Assembly: GCA_959605275.1 (NCBI GenBank)
Contig: CAUHFD010000028.1
Span: 1 to 19,374, forward strand
Reading direction: 5' to 3'
DNA length: 19,374 nt
From: an uncultured Eubacteriales bacterium
GTDB taxonomy: Bacteria > Bacillota > Clostridia > Oscillospirales > Ruminococcaceae
The notes below the pieces were generated by a model that was not told the origin of the DNA, searched no databases, and was given only the letters and a program-made list of their open reading frames with translations. Below are positions 7,644 through 15,925 of the stretch, one piece after another; position 1 is the stretch's first letter, and every line of letters begins with the position of its first letter. The position numbers were made by a program, and so were the translations under genes.

Positions 7644-8536
7644 AAAAATCCAAACAAAAGAGTGATGTGCTTTTTGCAAACGGCGTTCAAAAGTTTTCCT
7701 TTGTCGATGTTATTATTTATATTATTCTCGGCCTTTTGGTCGTAACCATGATAGTTCCGTTTATGAACATCATCTCTATTTCTTTGTCCGACTATGCCTC
7801 TGTAGTTTCGGATAAAACAATGCTCATTCCCAAAAATCTAAATTTTTCGGCATATAAAATTATATTTAACGTTGAAGTTTACAGAGCTTTTTTTCTGACC
7901 GCCTTTGTGACTGTGGCAAATACAACCCTGCATATTGTCCTTTGTATGATGGCAGCTTACCCACTTGCGAAAAAAGACCTTCCGGGCAGAAAGGTTATGT
8001 TTATATATGTACTTTTCACAATGCTGTTTAGTGGAGGAACAATCCCGTTTTATATTTTGGTGCGTGATCTTGGACTGACAGACAATGTGCTTGTTTATAT
8101 TTTGCCAGGTGTTGTGAGTGCCTATACTGTGGTTCTCATGAAGAATTTTATCGGTCAGATACCTAAGAGCCTTGAAGAAGCAGCGCTTACGGACGGGGCG
8201 AATTATCTTTATATCTTGTTTAAAATTATTTTTCCGCTTTCTAAGCCGATTATTGCTACAATGGCATTGTTTAATGCGGTAGGTGTATGGAACAACTGGT
8301 TTACGGCAGTGTTGTTTGTGAAAGATAAGAATCTTTATCTGATACAGAATGTATTGCGGGAGATGCTTATCGAAGGAAATATGGCGGCATTTGGACAGAC
8401 AAATTTGATGCAGACTTTTGATGACTCTGTTAAAATGGCGGCAATTATTGTTTCTATTATACCTATTGTAGCGATTTATCCATTCGTACAGCGCTATTTT
8501 ACCAAAGGCTTATATTTAGGATCAGTTAAAGAATAA
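7637..8536 (+). CDS. Sugar ABC transporter permease, YtcP type
   Basis: A 299-residue second inner-membrane permease with about six membrane segments (for example VIIYIILGLLVVTMIVPFMN near the N-terminus). Its EAA loop EEAALTDGANYLYILFKIIFPL has E181, A182, A183 and G187. The ending FVQRYFTKGLYLGSVKE is characteristic of YtcP/AraQ-like CUT1 permeases. The ATG overlaps the preceding gene by 7 bases, behind the purine-rich GGGAGGCGAGGG. It forms the transmembrane heterodimer with the LplB-like protein. No ATPase gene is present in the window; such systems commonly borrow a housekeeping MsmX-like ATPase. Confidence 0.94.
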   Translation: MVKKSKQKSDVLFANGVQKFSFVDVIIYIILGLLVVTMIVPFMNIISISLSDYASVVSDKTMLIPKNLNFSAYKIIFNVEVYRAFFLTAFVTVANTTLHIVLCMMAAYPLAKKDLPGRKVMFIYVLFTMLFSGGTIPFYILVRDLGLTDNVLVYILPGVVSAYTVVLMKNFIGQIPKSLEEAALTDGANYLYILFKIIFPLSKPIIATMALFNAVGVWNNWFTAVLFVKDKNLYLIQNVLREMLIEGNMAAFGQTNLMQTFDDSVKMAAIIVSIIPIVAIYPFVQRYFTKGLYLGSVKE

Positions 8537-8555
8537 ATGTCAGGAGATGAAAACA

Positions 8556-11500
8556 ATGATTAAAAAAGCATTGCCCATTATTCTAAGCATCAGTATGTTG
8601 TTTGCATCGGTACTGGGAACAGTTCCGCTTGTAAAAGCGTCTGATTATCCGAAAATTGACCTATCTTCTTATGTAAAGGGAATGACAAGCGCAAGTAATT
8701 TTGCACAGGACGTTGTTACAGCGTCCGCCTCCTATGAAAACTGGGGAATCGGAAAAGCCTCGTTAATCGACGGCGAGCGCTTGGCAGAGCCGGCACGATT
8801 CATCGGAGTGAACGAAGCGGATGTCAACGGAGCAAATCCGTTCACAGCCACTTGGATAACCCTTGATCTGAAAAACACCTATAAAATCAACAAGTATGGG
8901 TTTGCGACTTGGCAGAATGCTTCGCCAGCAGGAATGCCGACCGATTTCACCATTGAAGTATCCAATGATAATGCTACATGGACGACAGTATATACCCAGA
9001 GCGGTATGACTGCTGCAACAACGCAGACCAACTGGTATGAATTTACCTTTGCGGAAACAGAAGCACGGTATGTAAAAATCAATGTGACCGGAATCGGGGG
9101 AGCTTGTGATGTCGGCAATTATGTATGCCTGAGAGAAATTGAGGTATACGGCGATCTGGTAGCGCAGACACGAGATTATCCGAAAATTGACCTATCTTCT
9201 TATGTAGAGGGAATGACAAGCGCAAGCAATTTTGCACAGGATGTTGTTACAGCATCCGCCTCCTATGAAAACTGGGGAATTGGAAAAGCCTCGTTAATCG
9301 ATGGCGAGCGCTTGGCAGAGCCGGCACGATTCATCGGAGTGAACGAAGCGGATGTCAACGGAGCAAATCCGTTCACAGCCACTTGGATAACCCTTGATCT
9401 GAAAAACACCTATAAAATCAACAAGTATGGGTTTGCGACTTGGCAGAATGCTTCGCCAGCAGGAATGCCGACCGATTTCACCATTGAAGTATCCAATGAT
9501 AATGCTACATGGACGACAGTATATACCCAGAGCGGTATGACTGCTGCAACAACGCAGACCAACTGGTATGAATTTACCTTTGCGGAAACAGAAGCACGGT
9601 ATGTAAAAATCAATGTGACCGGAATCGGGGGAGCTTGTGATGTCGGCAACTATGTATGCCTGAGAGAAATTGAGGTATACGGCGAGTTGGCAGGAGGTCA
9701 GCCTGTACCAAATCCGGGAACTTCCAATTATGATAAGATTGATATTGGCGAGAATCAAATTGTTGTAAGCAATTCTTTGGAACAGCCGGCATGGGGTGCC
9801 GGGTACGGGAAAAATAAATTAGTTGACGGCGGCGATTCCGGTGTATGGGCTGCCTGTGGTTACGACGGTACGGCAATGACTGGCGTATCCACCGATGGCA
9901 ATGTGGATGAATGGGCTTATTACGATTTAGGAAAAAATCACACTATCGATATGCTTCGTTGGAAAGAATTGCTTCCAGGAACCTTAAAATCGGCTCCTAC
10001 TGCATTTAAAATCTATGTTTCGAACAGCACGGATAATTGGGGAGAAGCCGTTTGTGAGGGTTCTGTTGCCAGCGGCAAAACAGACGGTTGGTATGCCTTT
10101 AGTTTTGAAGAGAAAGTCGGCAGATATGTAAAATTGGCAGTCAGTAAAACCGGTGGTTACAGCGATGCGAATTTGCAGTGGTCACTGCAGTTGGCAGAAC
10201 TGGAAGTATACGGAGAATCTGAGACACCTGTGCCGACAGGAAACAAGATTAATTTAACAAATGAAAACATTTCGGTTTCAAGAGACTATAACGAAGACGG
10301 CTTTAATAAGGGTAATTTGGTGGACGGCAATACCGAAACTTCGTTCTCGGCAATTCTTCCGTCAGAATGTCCGGGAAAACGTCTGAATGACTGGATACAG
10401 CTTGATCTACAACAAGAATATACGATTAATAAAATTCGTCTTGCCAGCCGCGCTAATGGCAGCTTAGGAGGTTTTCCGGTAGATTTTGACATTCAAACTT
10501 CAAAAGACGGTGAGACCTGGACAACGGTAAAAACGGTAACTGAGGTAGATGTAGAGAGCGCAATTGATGAATGCTGGTATGAATTCGGATTTAACGAAAC
10601 AAGTGCTCACTATGTTCGTTTGAACATTCGGGATATTGATTCCATTGGCGAGCAGGTAATCGGATATGCTGTGATTTTACGGGAATTTGAGGTGTATACG
10701 CCAAGTGGAAAAATTGATCTGACAAAGTATGCGCCGGATCTTGATACGTGGATGGCGGATCAGGGGATTGATTATCCGTGGGCATCTAATTATTCGCAAA
10801 CTGTTGCAACGGCCTCGCGTTCTTATGAGTTATGGGGGTGGGGACTTGCTTCACTGATTGACGGCTATGTGGGTGATTATGCAAAATATGCCTGTGCAGT
10901 AAATAGTGATGCCTTGCTTCCTATGACTGGAATGAATGATACAATTACCGTGGATTTTAAAGCCGCATATATGCTTGATAAATTGAGATTTGCTTCCTAT
11001 TTACTAAATTCAGGAGCTGGTGTTCCGGAAAATTTTGTTCTCGAGATTTCACTGGATGGAGTTAACTGGAATAAGGTTGTCGACAAGACAGGAGTGACTC
11101 TTGCTGACGGCGACGGTCGTTGGTATGAATTTAACTTTGCACAGACGACAGCAGTACGGTATGCGCGAATGACTGTGACAAAAGTAATTGCCGACACTGA
11201 TGCGGAAAAGGGGTTCTGTCTAACTCTTTCGGAAATGGAACTCTATGGTACTAAAGATGAAAATGTGATTTTAAAACCTGATAATTATGGGAAAATCGAT
11301 TTAAGCAAAGCTATTATCAGAGCAACCAATTCCTATAATATGTGGGGACATGGAACTGGAAATTTGTATAATGGATCAGTCAGCGCCGGACTATTTATTG
11401 CAACTAGTATTGAAGATGCAGATTACTACAGTATGTTTAAGGATCAAGAAACATTTGAAAACAAATGCGATGAATTCCTGAAAATTAAGTTTGACGGTAT

Positions 11501-12026
11501 TTATTCTGTTGATTGCATGAAATTTCAATCTTGGTGGGCAAAAAGCGGGCAAGGTGTTCCAAAAGATTATTCTGTATCTGCCTCCTTGGATGGAGAAACA
11601 TGGACAACGGTATATACAGCAGATTCGCAGGAAGTTTCGGAAACAGACTGGTATACTGTGGATTTCCCGGCTGTCGAATGCCGTTACGTAAAAATACAAT
11701 TTAACTCTGTAGTCGAAGCCTGTGATTTGGGTTATTGTGCGGCTATAAGAGAACTTGAATTTTACGGTAGCCTTGTTTCAAAGGATAATATCGATTTAAA
11801 TGTCGATATGCCGGAATATAAAGAGGAATCTAATCTAACGCAGCCCTCTAATACAGAAACTAACAGTTCTGACGTATCAGTTGCGCCCGAAACAGGAACG
11901 ACAGCAGTTAATTTTATCATTGCATCTTGTGTCATGGTTTTTGTTCTTATCACGCTTGCCGTTATGATAAAGCGCAGAAAGATTTTTTCGCGGATAAAAT
12001 ATAGTATTTTTTATTGTTTGAAATAA
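8556..12026 (+). CDS. Giant surface protein with six F5/8 type C (discoidin-like) modules
   Basis: The frame opens at ATG 8547, but AGGAG (8542-8546) touches that ATG. ATG 8556 sits 9 nt from the SD and begins a standard signal peptide, MIKKALPIILSISMLF, with likely cleavage after VKA (A28). The mature protein carries six modules at roughly residues 30-199, 207-376, 391-553, 563-715, 719-898 and 910-1070. Each contains a DG or NG turn, a WI.LDL-like strand, a FxIxxSxDxxxWTTV-like motif and an ending RYVK....LREIEVYG, as in carbohydrate-binding discoidin/CBM32 folds. Modules 1 and 2 are nearly identical. The C-terminus has APETG (1110-1114), a hydrophobic stretch and RRK plus a basic tail, suggesting wall or membrane anchoring. 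No catalytic domain is seen. It is probably a cell-surface glycan-capture scaffold for the transporter; the ligand is unknown. Confidence 0.92.
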   Translation: MIKKALPIILSISMLFASVLGTVPLVKASDYPKIDLSSYVKGMTSASNFAQDVVTASASYENWGIGKASLIDGERLAEPARFIGVNEADVNGANPFTATWITLDLKNTYKINKYGFATWQNASPAGMPTDFTIEVSNDNATWTTVYTQSGMTAATTQTNWYEFTFAETEARYVKINVTGIGGACDVGNYVCLREIEVYGDLVAQTRDYPKIDLSSYVEGMTSASNFAQDVVTASASYENWGIGKASLIDGERLAEPARFIGVNEADVNGANPFTATWITLDLKNTYKINKYGFATWQNASPAGMPTDFTIEVSNDNATWTTVYTQSGMTAATTQTNWYEFTFAETEARYVKINVTGIGGACDVGNYVCLREIEVYGELAGGQPVPNPGTSNYDKIDIGENQIVVSNSLEQPAWGAGYGKNKLVDGGDSGVWAACGYDGTAMTGVSTDGNVDEWAYYDLGKNHTIDMLRWKELLPGTLKSAPTAFKIYVSNSTDNWGEAVCEGSVASGKTDGWYAFSFEEKVGRYVKLAVSKTGGYSDANLQWSLQLAELEVYGESETPVPTGNKINLTNENISVSRDYNEDGFNKGNLVDGNTETSFSAILPSECPGKRLNDWIQLDLQQEYTINKIRLASRANGSLGGFPVDFDIQTSKDGETWTTVKTVTEVDVESAIDECWYEFGFNETSAHYVRLNIRDIDSIGEQVIGYAVILREFEVYTPSGKIDLTKYAPDLDTWMADQGIDYPWASNYSQTVATASRSYELWGWGLASLIDGYVGDYAKYACAVNSDALLPMTGMNDTITVDFKAAYMLDKLRFASYLLNSGAGVPENFVLEISLDGVNWNKVVDKTGVTLADGDGRWYEFNFAQTTAVRYARMTVTKVIADTDAEKGFCLTLSEMELYGTKDENVILKPDNYGKIDLSKAIIRATNSYNMWGHGTGNLYNGSVSAGLFIATSIEDADYYSMFKDQETFENKCDEFLKIKFDGIYSVDCMKFQSWWAKSGQGVPKDYSVSASLDGETWTTVYTADSQEVSETDWYTVDFPAVECRYVKIQFNSVVEACDLGYCAAIRELEFYGSLVSKDNIDLNVDMPEYKEESNLTQPSNTETNSSDVSVAPETGTTAVNFIIASCVMVFVLITLAVMIKRRKIFSRIKYSIFYCLK
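8643..9154 (+). repeat. Tandem module repeat, copy 1
   Basis: This is the first copy of a 512-bp repeat whose second copy starts 531 bp (177 codons) later. By eye the copies differ at seven positions: one amino-acid change (Lys to Glu early in the module) and six synonymous changes. Five of the six synonymous changes lie in the first 150 bp. The last 19 bp of the 531-bp period encode the DLVAQTR linker between modules. Confidence 0.95.
9174..9685 (+). repeat. Tandem module repeat, copy 2
   Basis: This is the second copy of the discoidin module, in frame with copy 1 and followed by a different linker (GGQPVPNPGTSN). A long internal stretch, from about the GCGAGCGC codons to GTCGGCAA, is identical to copy 1 by eye. 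This suggests recent duplication or gene conversion. Confidence 0.95.
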
Positions 12027-12034
12027 ACAGTCTT

Positions 12035-12050
12035 TGCGGAAAGTACCGCA
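12035..12050 (+). other. Small hairpin after the surface-protein gene
   Basis: TGCGG (12035-12039) and CCGCA (12046-12050) can pair around AAAGTA. It lies just after the stop codon at 12026 and has no following T-run, so it is not a classical terminator. It precedes the larger hairpin at 12081-12110. Confidence 0.4.
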
Positions 12051-12080
12051 TATTGTAACTCTGATTGTAGGTTATTCGGT

Positions 12081-12110
12081 GGCAGGAAATGCTGATATGT
12101 ATTTCCTGCC
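12081..12110 (+). other. Perfect 10-bp hairpin in the intergenic gap (possible RNA stability or processing element)
   Basis: GGCAGGAAAT (12081-12090) and ATTTCCTGCC (12101-12110) form a perfect 10-bp inverted repeat with loop GCTGATATGT. It is followed by CAAACC rather than T residues, so full termination is unlikely. It stands between the giant surface-protein gene and the second half of the operon. A stem that protects or delimits transcripts, or a partial terminator, is plausible (inference). Confidence 0.55.
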
Positions 12111-12149
12111 CAAACCTGTACCAAGGTTCAGAAAGGTATGGTTATCGAT

Positions 12150-13070
12150 ATGAAAATACGGAACAAATTATTGCTTTTTTTGATTTGCGTTTGTTTGTTG
12201 CTATCATTGTTCGGATGTAAAGAAAACAAAGAGACTTCCAGCATTGACAGCAATTCTTCGGAAATAAAGACAGCAGAAACATCATCTGATCTTGTTTCAT
12301 CACCAGATGATGTCTCCTCTGAAAGCGTCGCCACTTCATCTTTTCAGAGCGTTTCTTCACAGCAGCCAGCTTCACAGACTTCTTCGGTGAAAAGCAGTTC
12401 ATCCAAAACATCTTCTGCAGCGCAGTCTGTTGCTACGGCGGTGTCTTCCAATGTTTCCAAAAATGAATACAGAAATTTATGTGCGGGATGGGTATCTAAT
12501 CTTAATATGAAGGATAAGTGGAAAACTTATGATTGGGATAAAGAAAATAAATATGTGACCGCCTCCAAATCTCTTGAATGTGCATGGGGCAATGGGTATG
12601 GAAAGGCTTATCTTTTCGATGGCGTAAAATCTTCCAGCGAATTATTGTTTGATGAAGGAGCATGGGTTTCCTGTACGGTTAAGCCGGGATGGGGCGAGAA
12701 TAGCGGGGAGATCGATCCTTCAACGGTTACTTGGAAAAAATCGGACTTGAATGAATATCTTATTTTTGATTTGCAGGGAACTTGTTCTATTGATAAGGTG
12801 AATTTCAGTACGCTTTATAAAAACGGAAGCCACGGAATGCCGGAAGCGTTTACAATCGAGGTTTCAAATGATAAATCCAACTGGACCGTGGTTCATAAAG
12901 AAACCTCCTATGAACAGGATATTTCAAAATTGGATCAGTCTTTCTCTTTCACCAGTATAAAGGCACGGTATGTGAAATTAACATTTACAAAGTGTGCAAA
13001 GAAAATAGACAATAATCTTGGCTATTGCGCAGCGCTTTCAGAAGTCGAAATTTGGGGTAAAACTGCATAA
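12150..13070 (+). CDS. Lipoprotein with Ser-rich linker and F5/8 type C domain
   Basis: Two in-frame ATGs exist. The one at 12138 is 1 nt after AAAGG; ATG 12150 is 13 nt away and begins a clean signal, MKIRNKLLLFLICVCLLLSLFGC, with lipobox LFGC (C23), so I prefer 12150 (306 residues). Residues about 25-100 are a Ser-rich linker. Residues about 105-306 form one discoidin-like module: KYVTASKSLECAWGNGYGKAYLFDG, EYLIFDLQG, FTIEVSNDKSNWTVV, ARYVKLTFTK, ALSEVEIWG. It shares the module design of the 1156-residue protein upstream but is lipid-anchored. It precedes the solute-binding protein by about 33 nt. It is likely a glycan-binding accessory lipoprotein; no catalytic domain is visible. Confidence 0.88.
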   Translation: MKIRNKLLLFLICVCLLLSLFGCKENKETSSIDSNSSEIKTAETSSDLVSSPDDVSSESVATSSFQSVSSQQPASQTSSVKSSSSKTSSAAQSVATAVSSNVSKNEYRNLCAGWVSNLNMKDKWKTYDWDKENKYVTASKSLECAWGNGYGKAYLFDGVKSSSELLFDEGAWVSCTVKPGWGENSGEIDPSTVTWKKSDLNEYLIFDLQGTCSIDKVNFSTLYKNGSHGMPEAFTIEVSNDKSNWTVVHKETSYEQDISKLDQSFSFTSIKARYVKLTFTKCAKKIDNNLGYCAALSEVEIWGKTA

Positions 13071-13103
13071 TATGGCGAATAAAGAGAGGATATGGTTATT
13101 GTT

Positions 13104-14654
13104 ATGAGAAGATTGATTTGTATTTTCTGTACTTTACTTGTACTTAGCTCTCTGGTAAGCTGTGCGGGAGGCGGAACCATTGATATCGACATCGATAAGA
13201 CGATAAGCGATGAAACATTGGAATATACTTTATTTGCCAACGATTTGGGGGCTTATGATGCAGAAAACCGAATCGTTGCCAAGTGGGAAAAGCAATTTAA
13301 TGTCAAGTTTAAGTTTGAGGGTACCGGGACCGACTGGATGCAGACGCTTGCACTCAGAATTAATTCTGACGATATGCCCGATTTGTTTTTCTTTGTGCCC
13401 AACGATCCAAGCTATATGACGGCATATTCAAATTTTGTAAAAAAACAGTTGGTGATTCCTCTTTCAGATGTTGTAACACAAGAAGAAACCCCTTCTCTTT
13501 ACAGCCTTTTGAACGTAGATGATTATTCAGACCTTAAAATGAACGGAAAGATGTATTTTGCACCTTCTGTGGCATCTGATTTTAATACTACTCTATATGT
13601 ACGACGTGACTGGATGAATAAGTTAAACATCCAAACGCCTAAAACGTTGGATGATTTTGAGGCGATGTTGAAAGCGTTTACCGACAATGATCCTGATGGA
13701 AACGGCAAAAAAGACACTTACGGAATGGGTGCTTCGAAAGTTTTTGAATGGCTGTCTTATTTTCGTTTAAGTTTTGGGCTTACGCCTGGTTGGTCGAAAG
13801 ATGCAAGCGGGACCTGGCAGCTCGATTCTTTTACTTCCGGTTACAAGGATTTTTTAAAGTGGGTTAATGGTTTATACGGTAAAGGATACCTAAAAAATGA
13901 ATTTTTCCTCTACGATGATAGCGATGCTTTAAATGATTTCTATAACGGAAAATGCGGTGTTGTTATGTATAACGGAGGACGCGCCACAGGCGGGATTACT
14001 TATAAGATGCGCCGGCTTGACAAGAACGCAAAAGTCGATGTCATTCCCATGCCGGATGGAGTAACACAAGGAGGATATACAACAGGCGGCAACTGGTGGG
14101 GCGGATGGAGTATCGCTTACAGCGCGAAAGAACCGATGCGTCTTGTGAAATTTCTTGATTACATGTACTCCGAAGAGGGGATGGAAGAACGTCTGTATGG
14201 TCTTGAGGGTGTTCATTATACAAAAGATGAGAGCAGTGAAATTGTTCCTATTTTTGAAGAACGTTTGACCGAGAAGCTTTTTGGAACAACGGATGATGGA
14301 CAACCGCGAGATTTCTTTGCAATAGGCGCTTATTTCGGTTCTCCGTACAAAATAGTAGATAACAAAATAGTAGATAATACATCGGTTAGCATTTATGCAG
14401 AAAAAGATCTTGCAAAACGCAGTTCCGAGTATGCAAATCGGAATCTAATCAGAAATTTTCCCAGAGATACCATGGTGTTAGGAGAGGAATACGCAAAAAC
14501 ATATTCTGCTGTATCTGACCGTGTATATACCTATTCTGTTCGTATTGTTTCCGGAACTGTGGGACTCGATGAGGGCTTTGAAAAAATGAAAAGCCTAGCG
14601 GTGGAAGATGGTTATGCAAACTTGCAGAAAATACTGAAAGACACATATGATTAG
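13104..14654 (+). CDS. Extracellular solute-binding lipoprotein of the sugar ABC transporter
   Basis: ATG 13092 lies 1 nt after AGAGAGGA. ATG 13104 is 13 nt from it and gives MRRLICIFCTLLVLSSLVSC with lipobox LVSC (C20), so 13104 is preferred (516 residues). After the linker, VAKWEKQFNVKFKFEGTGTDWMQTLALRINSDDMPDLFFF is the classic start of family 1 binding proteins. DNDPDGNGKKDTYG (194-207) is an acidic, Ca-binding-like loop common in LplA-like members. GGNWWGGWSIAYSAKEP is another family-like stretch. It would capture the saccharide and deliver it to the permeases at 6663 and 7637. KIVDN is duplicated in tandem at 14349-14378. Its stop overlaps the GTG of the next reading frame by one base. 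Confidence 0.93.
   Translation: MRRLICIFCTLLVLSSLVSCAGGGTIDIDIDKTISDETLEYTLFANDLGAYDAENRIVAKWEKQFNVKFKFEGTGTDWMQTLALRINSDDMPDLFFFVPNDPSYMTAYSNFVKKQLVIPLSDVVTQEETPSLYSLLNVDDYSDLKMNGKMYFAPSVASDFNTTLYVRRDWMNKLNIQTPKTLDDFEAMLKAFTDNDPDGNGKKDTYGMGASKVFEWLSYFRLSFGLTPGWSKDASGTWQLDSFTSGYKDFLKWVNGLYGKGYLKNEFFLYDDSDALNDFYNGKCGVVMYNGGRATGGITYKMRRLDKNAKVDVIPMPDGVTQGGYTTGGNWWGGWSIAYSAKEPMRLVKFLDYMYSEEGMEERLYGLEGVHYTKDESSEIVPIFEERLTEKLFGTTDDGQPRDFFAIGAYFGSPYKIVDNKIVDNTSVSIYAEKDLAKRSSEYANRNLIRNFPRDTMVLGEEYAKTYSAVSDRVYTYSVRIVSGTVGLDEGFEKMKSLAVEDGYANLQKILKDTYD
14349..14378 (+). repeat. 15-bp tandem duplication inside the binding-protein gene
   Basis: AAAATAGTAGATAAC is followed directly by AAAATAGTAGATAAT. 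This is one mismatch in 15 bases and encodes KIVDN-KIVDN. It is in frame and probably arose by replication slippage. Confidence 0.9.
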
Positions 14655-15925
14655 TGGCGGTCAGTTTGTCGGTTAACCAAAAAAGAAAGGTGGGACAAAG
14701 GGCATATTGTTTGCTTTGTCATTCTCGTTGTACGATCATGAACAGAGCGTTATGCTCCCGAAAGATGAAAGAACGGTCGCATTTAAACGGAATGGGCTAT
14801 GTGTATTATTACAGTAAGGATATATTAAAGCCTTCGAGAGTTGCCGAAATGATGAAACGTCTGAATATTCAGAGTGTTCGTTCTTGGAGTCATATTCCAT
14901 GGGTTTTAAAGGATGAAAAAACCGTAAATAACGATATTGCTGATGGTTTTCATAGAATGTATGACGAGCTTTTGAAGGCGGGGGTCAGCCAGCTTGTAGG
15001 GATGAGTCATTATTGGTTTTATCCTTCCCGCTTTGGCGTTGCAGGAGAAAACTCCGGAATTCCTCTTCCATCCCAACAGAAAGGATCGGATTATCAGGAT
15101 TTTCTTGATATTTATGAACAGTCATGGTACACGCTTGTAAAAGAATTCCCTGAAGTAACCGATTGGGAAACCGGAAATGAATTTAATCATAAAGAATTTC
15201 TGCGTCCGCTTAACAATGCAAAAGAAATGTACACGCTGAAAGAAAGAGCAGATATTTGTACAGATCTGATGTTTCGTTCTGCAAGGGCAATACATAGTAT
15301 CAGCAGTACTGCCGGCATTATTATGCCAGGAATGGCACCTATCGGAGAACGTGGAACGGGAGTTTATGCAACCAATATTGAGGTTGAGTATGACGGAATT
15401 ATTATGACACTTGAGAAAATTTATGAAAACATAAAAAGCGGTCGATTTGGCTCAACAAATCCGCGAGATTTTTTTGACAGTATTTGCTGGCATCCATATT
15501 TTGCCAGTCAGGACAATGAAGGAAACTGGAATTGGAAAGTTCCGGATGATAACTGGGTTGCTTTGAATCAATCAGTTTATGATGTTGCCGTTAAAGCGGG
15601 TGATGACGGAGTAGGCTGTTGTTTGTCAGAGTTTGGCTTCAGCGACGGAGGCGATCAAAAGGAAGATCAGGAATTATGCGAACATATTTCAGAAGGATTT
15701 CGATTGATTAAAGAAAAGATGCCTTTTGTGGATACGGTTCATGCTTATCGTTTTTTTGACAGCATGGGATATGTTACGCAGGATCCGGACACCTATTCAT
15801 TTTTCACCATGAAAAGCGGAAAATTAGTCGGTAAGCAGCGCGCATATGCTCTTCAAAAACAATATGGTGGCAGCGGAGAATTGTTTGAGCATTCTGATAA
15901 CAATGAAAAGGAGATGGTACCATGA
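14654..15925 (+). CDS. Clan GH-A glycosidase-like protein, paralog 1 (no export signal seen)
   Basis: A TIM-barrel glycosidase-like protein, 423 residues if counted from GTG 14654. The catalytic domain begins at about HLNGMGYVYY (nt 14780). The acid/base candidate is E176 in WETGNEFNH and the nucleophile candidate is E326 in SEFGFSDGG; CWHPYF and AYRFFDS are also conserved with the two paralogs downstream. The GH family number (GH5, GH39 or an unclassified group) cannot be told by eye. Unlike both paralogs it has no hydrophobic signal, and the first 45 residues are basic and Cys-rich with no good SD at GTG 14654. Other in-frame starts are TTG 14711 (AAAGGG 8 nt upstream), ATG 14738 and ATG 14765. 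Either it is cytoplasmic or its N-terminus has been lost. It ends in a 4-nt ATGA overlap with the next gene. Confidence 0.8.
   Translation: MAVSLSVNQKRKVGQRAYCLLCHSRCTIMNRALCSRKMKERSHLNGMGYVYYYSKDILKPSRVAEMMKRLNIQSVRSWSHIPWVLKDEKTVNNDIADGFHRMYDELLKAGVSQLVGMSHYWFYPSRFGVAGENSGIPLPSQQKGSDYQDFLDIYEQSWYTLVKEFPEVTDWETGNEFNHKEFLRPLNNAKEMYTLKERADICTDLMFRSARAIHSISSTAGIIMPGMAPIGERGTGVYATNIEVEYDGIIMTLEKIYENIKSGRFGSTNPRDFFDSICWHPYFASQDNEGNWNWKVPDDNWVALNQSVYDVAVKAGDDGVGCCLSEFGFSDGGDQKEDQELCEHISEGFRLIKEKMPFVDTVHAYRFFDSMGYVTQDPDTYSFFTMKSGKLVGKQRAYALQKQYGGSGELFEHSDNNEKEMVP

Noticed and set aside
8643..9685. CRISPR or mobile-element interpretation of the long repeats
   Set aside because: The repeats are in-frame protein modules of 512 bp with two copies. 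There are no short direct repeats with spacers and no transposase.
9294..9758. Minus-strand 154-codon open frame opposite the surface-protein repeats
   Set aside because: It is a shadow of the repetitive discoidin coding sequence. Other minus frames at 8879-9118 and 9410-9649 are identical copies only because the repeat is.
12081..12110. Intrinsic terminator at the midpoint hairpin
   Set aside because: The stem is perfect but followed by CAAACC rather than a T-run, so full termination is unsupported.
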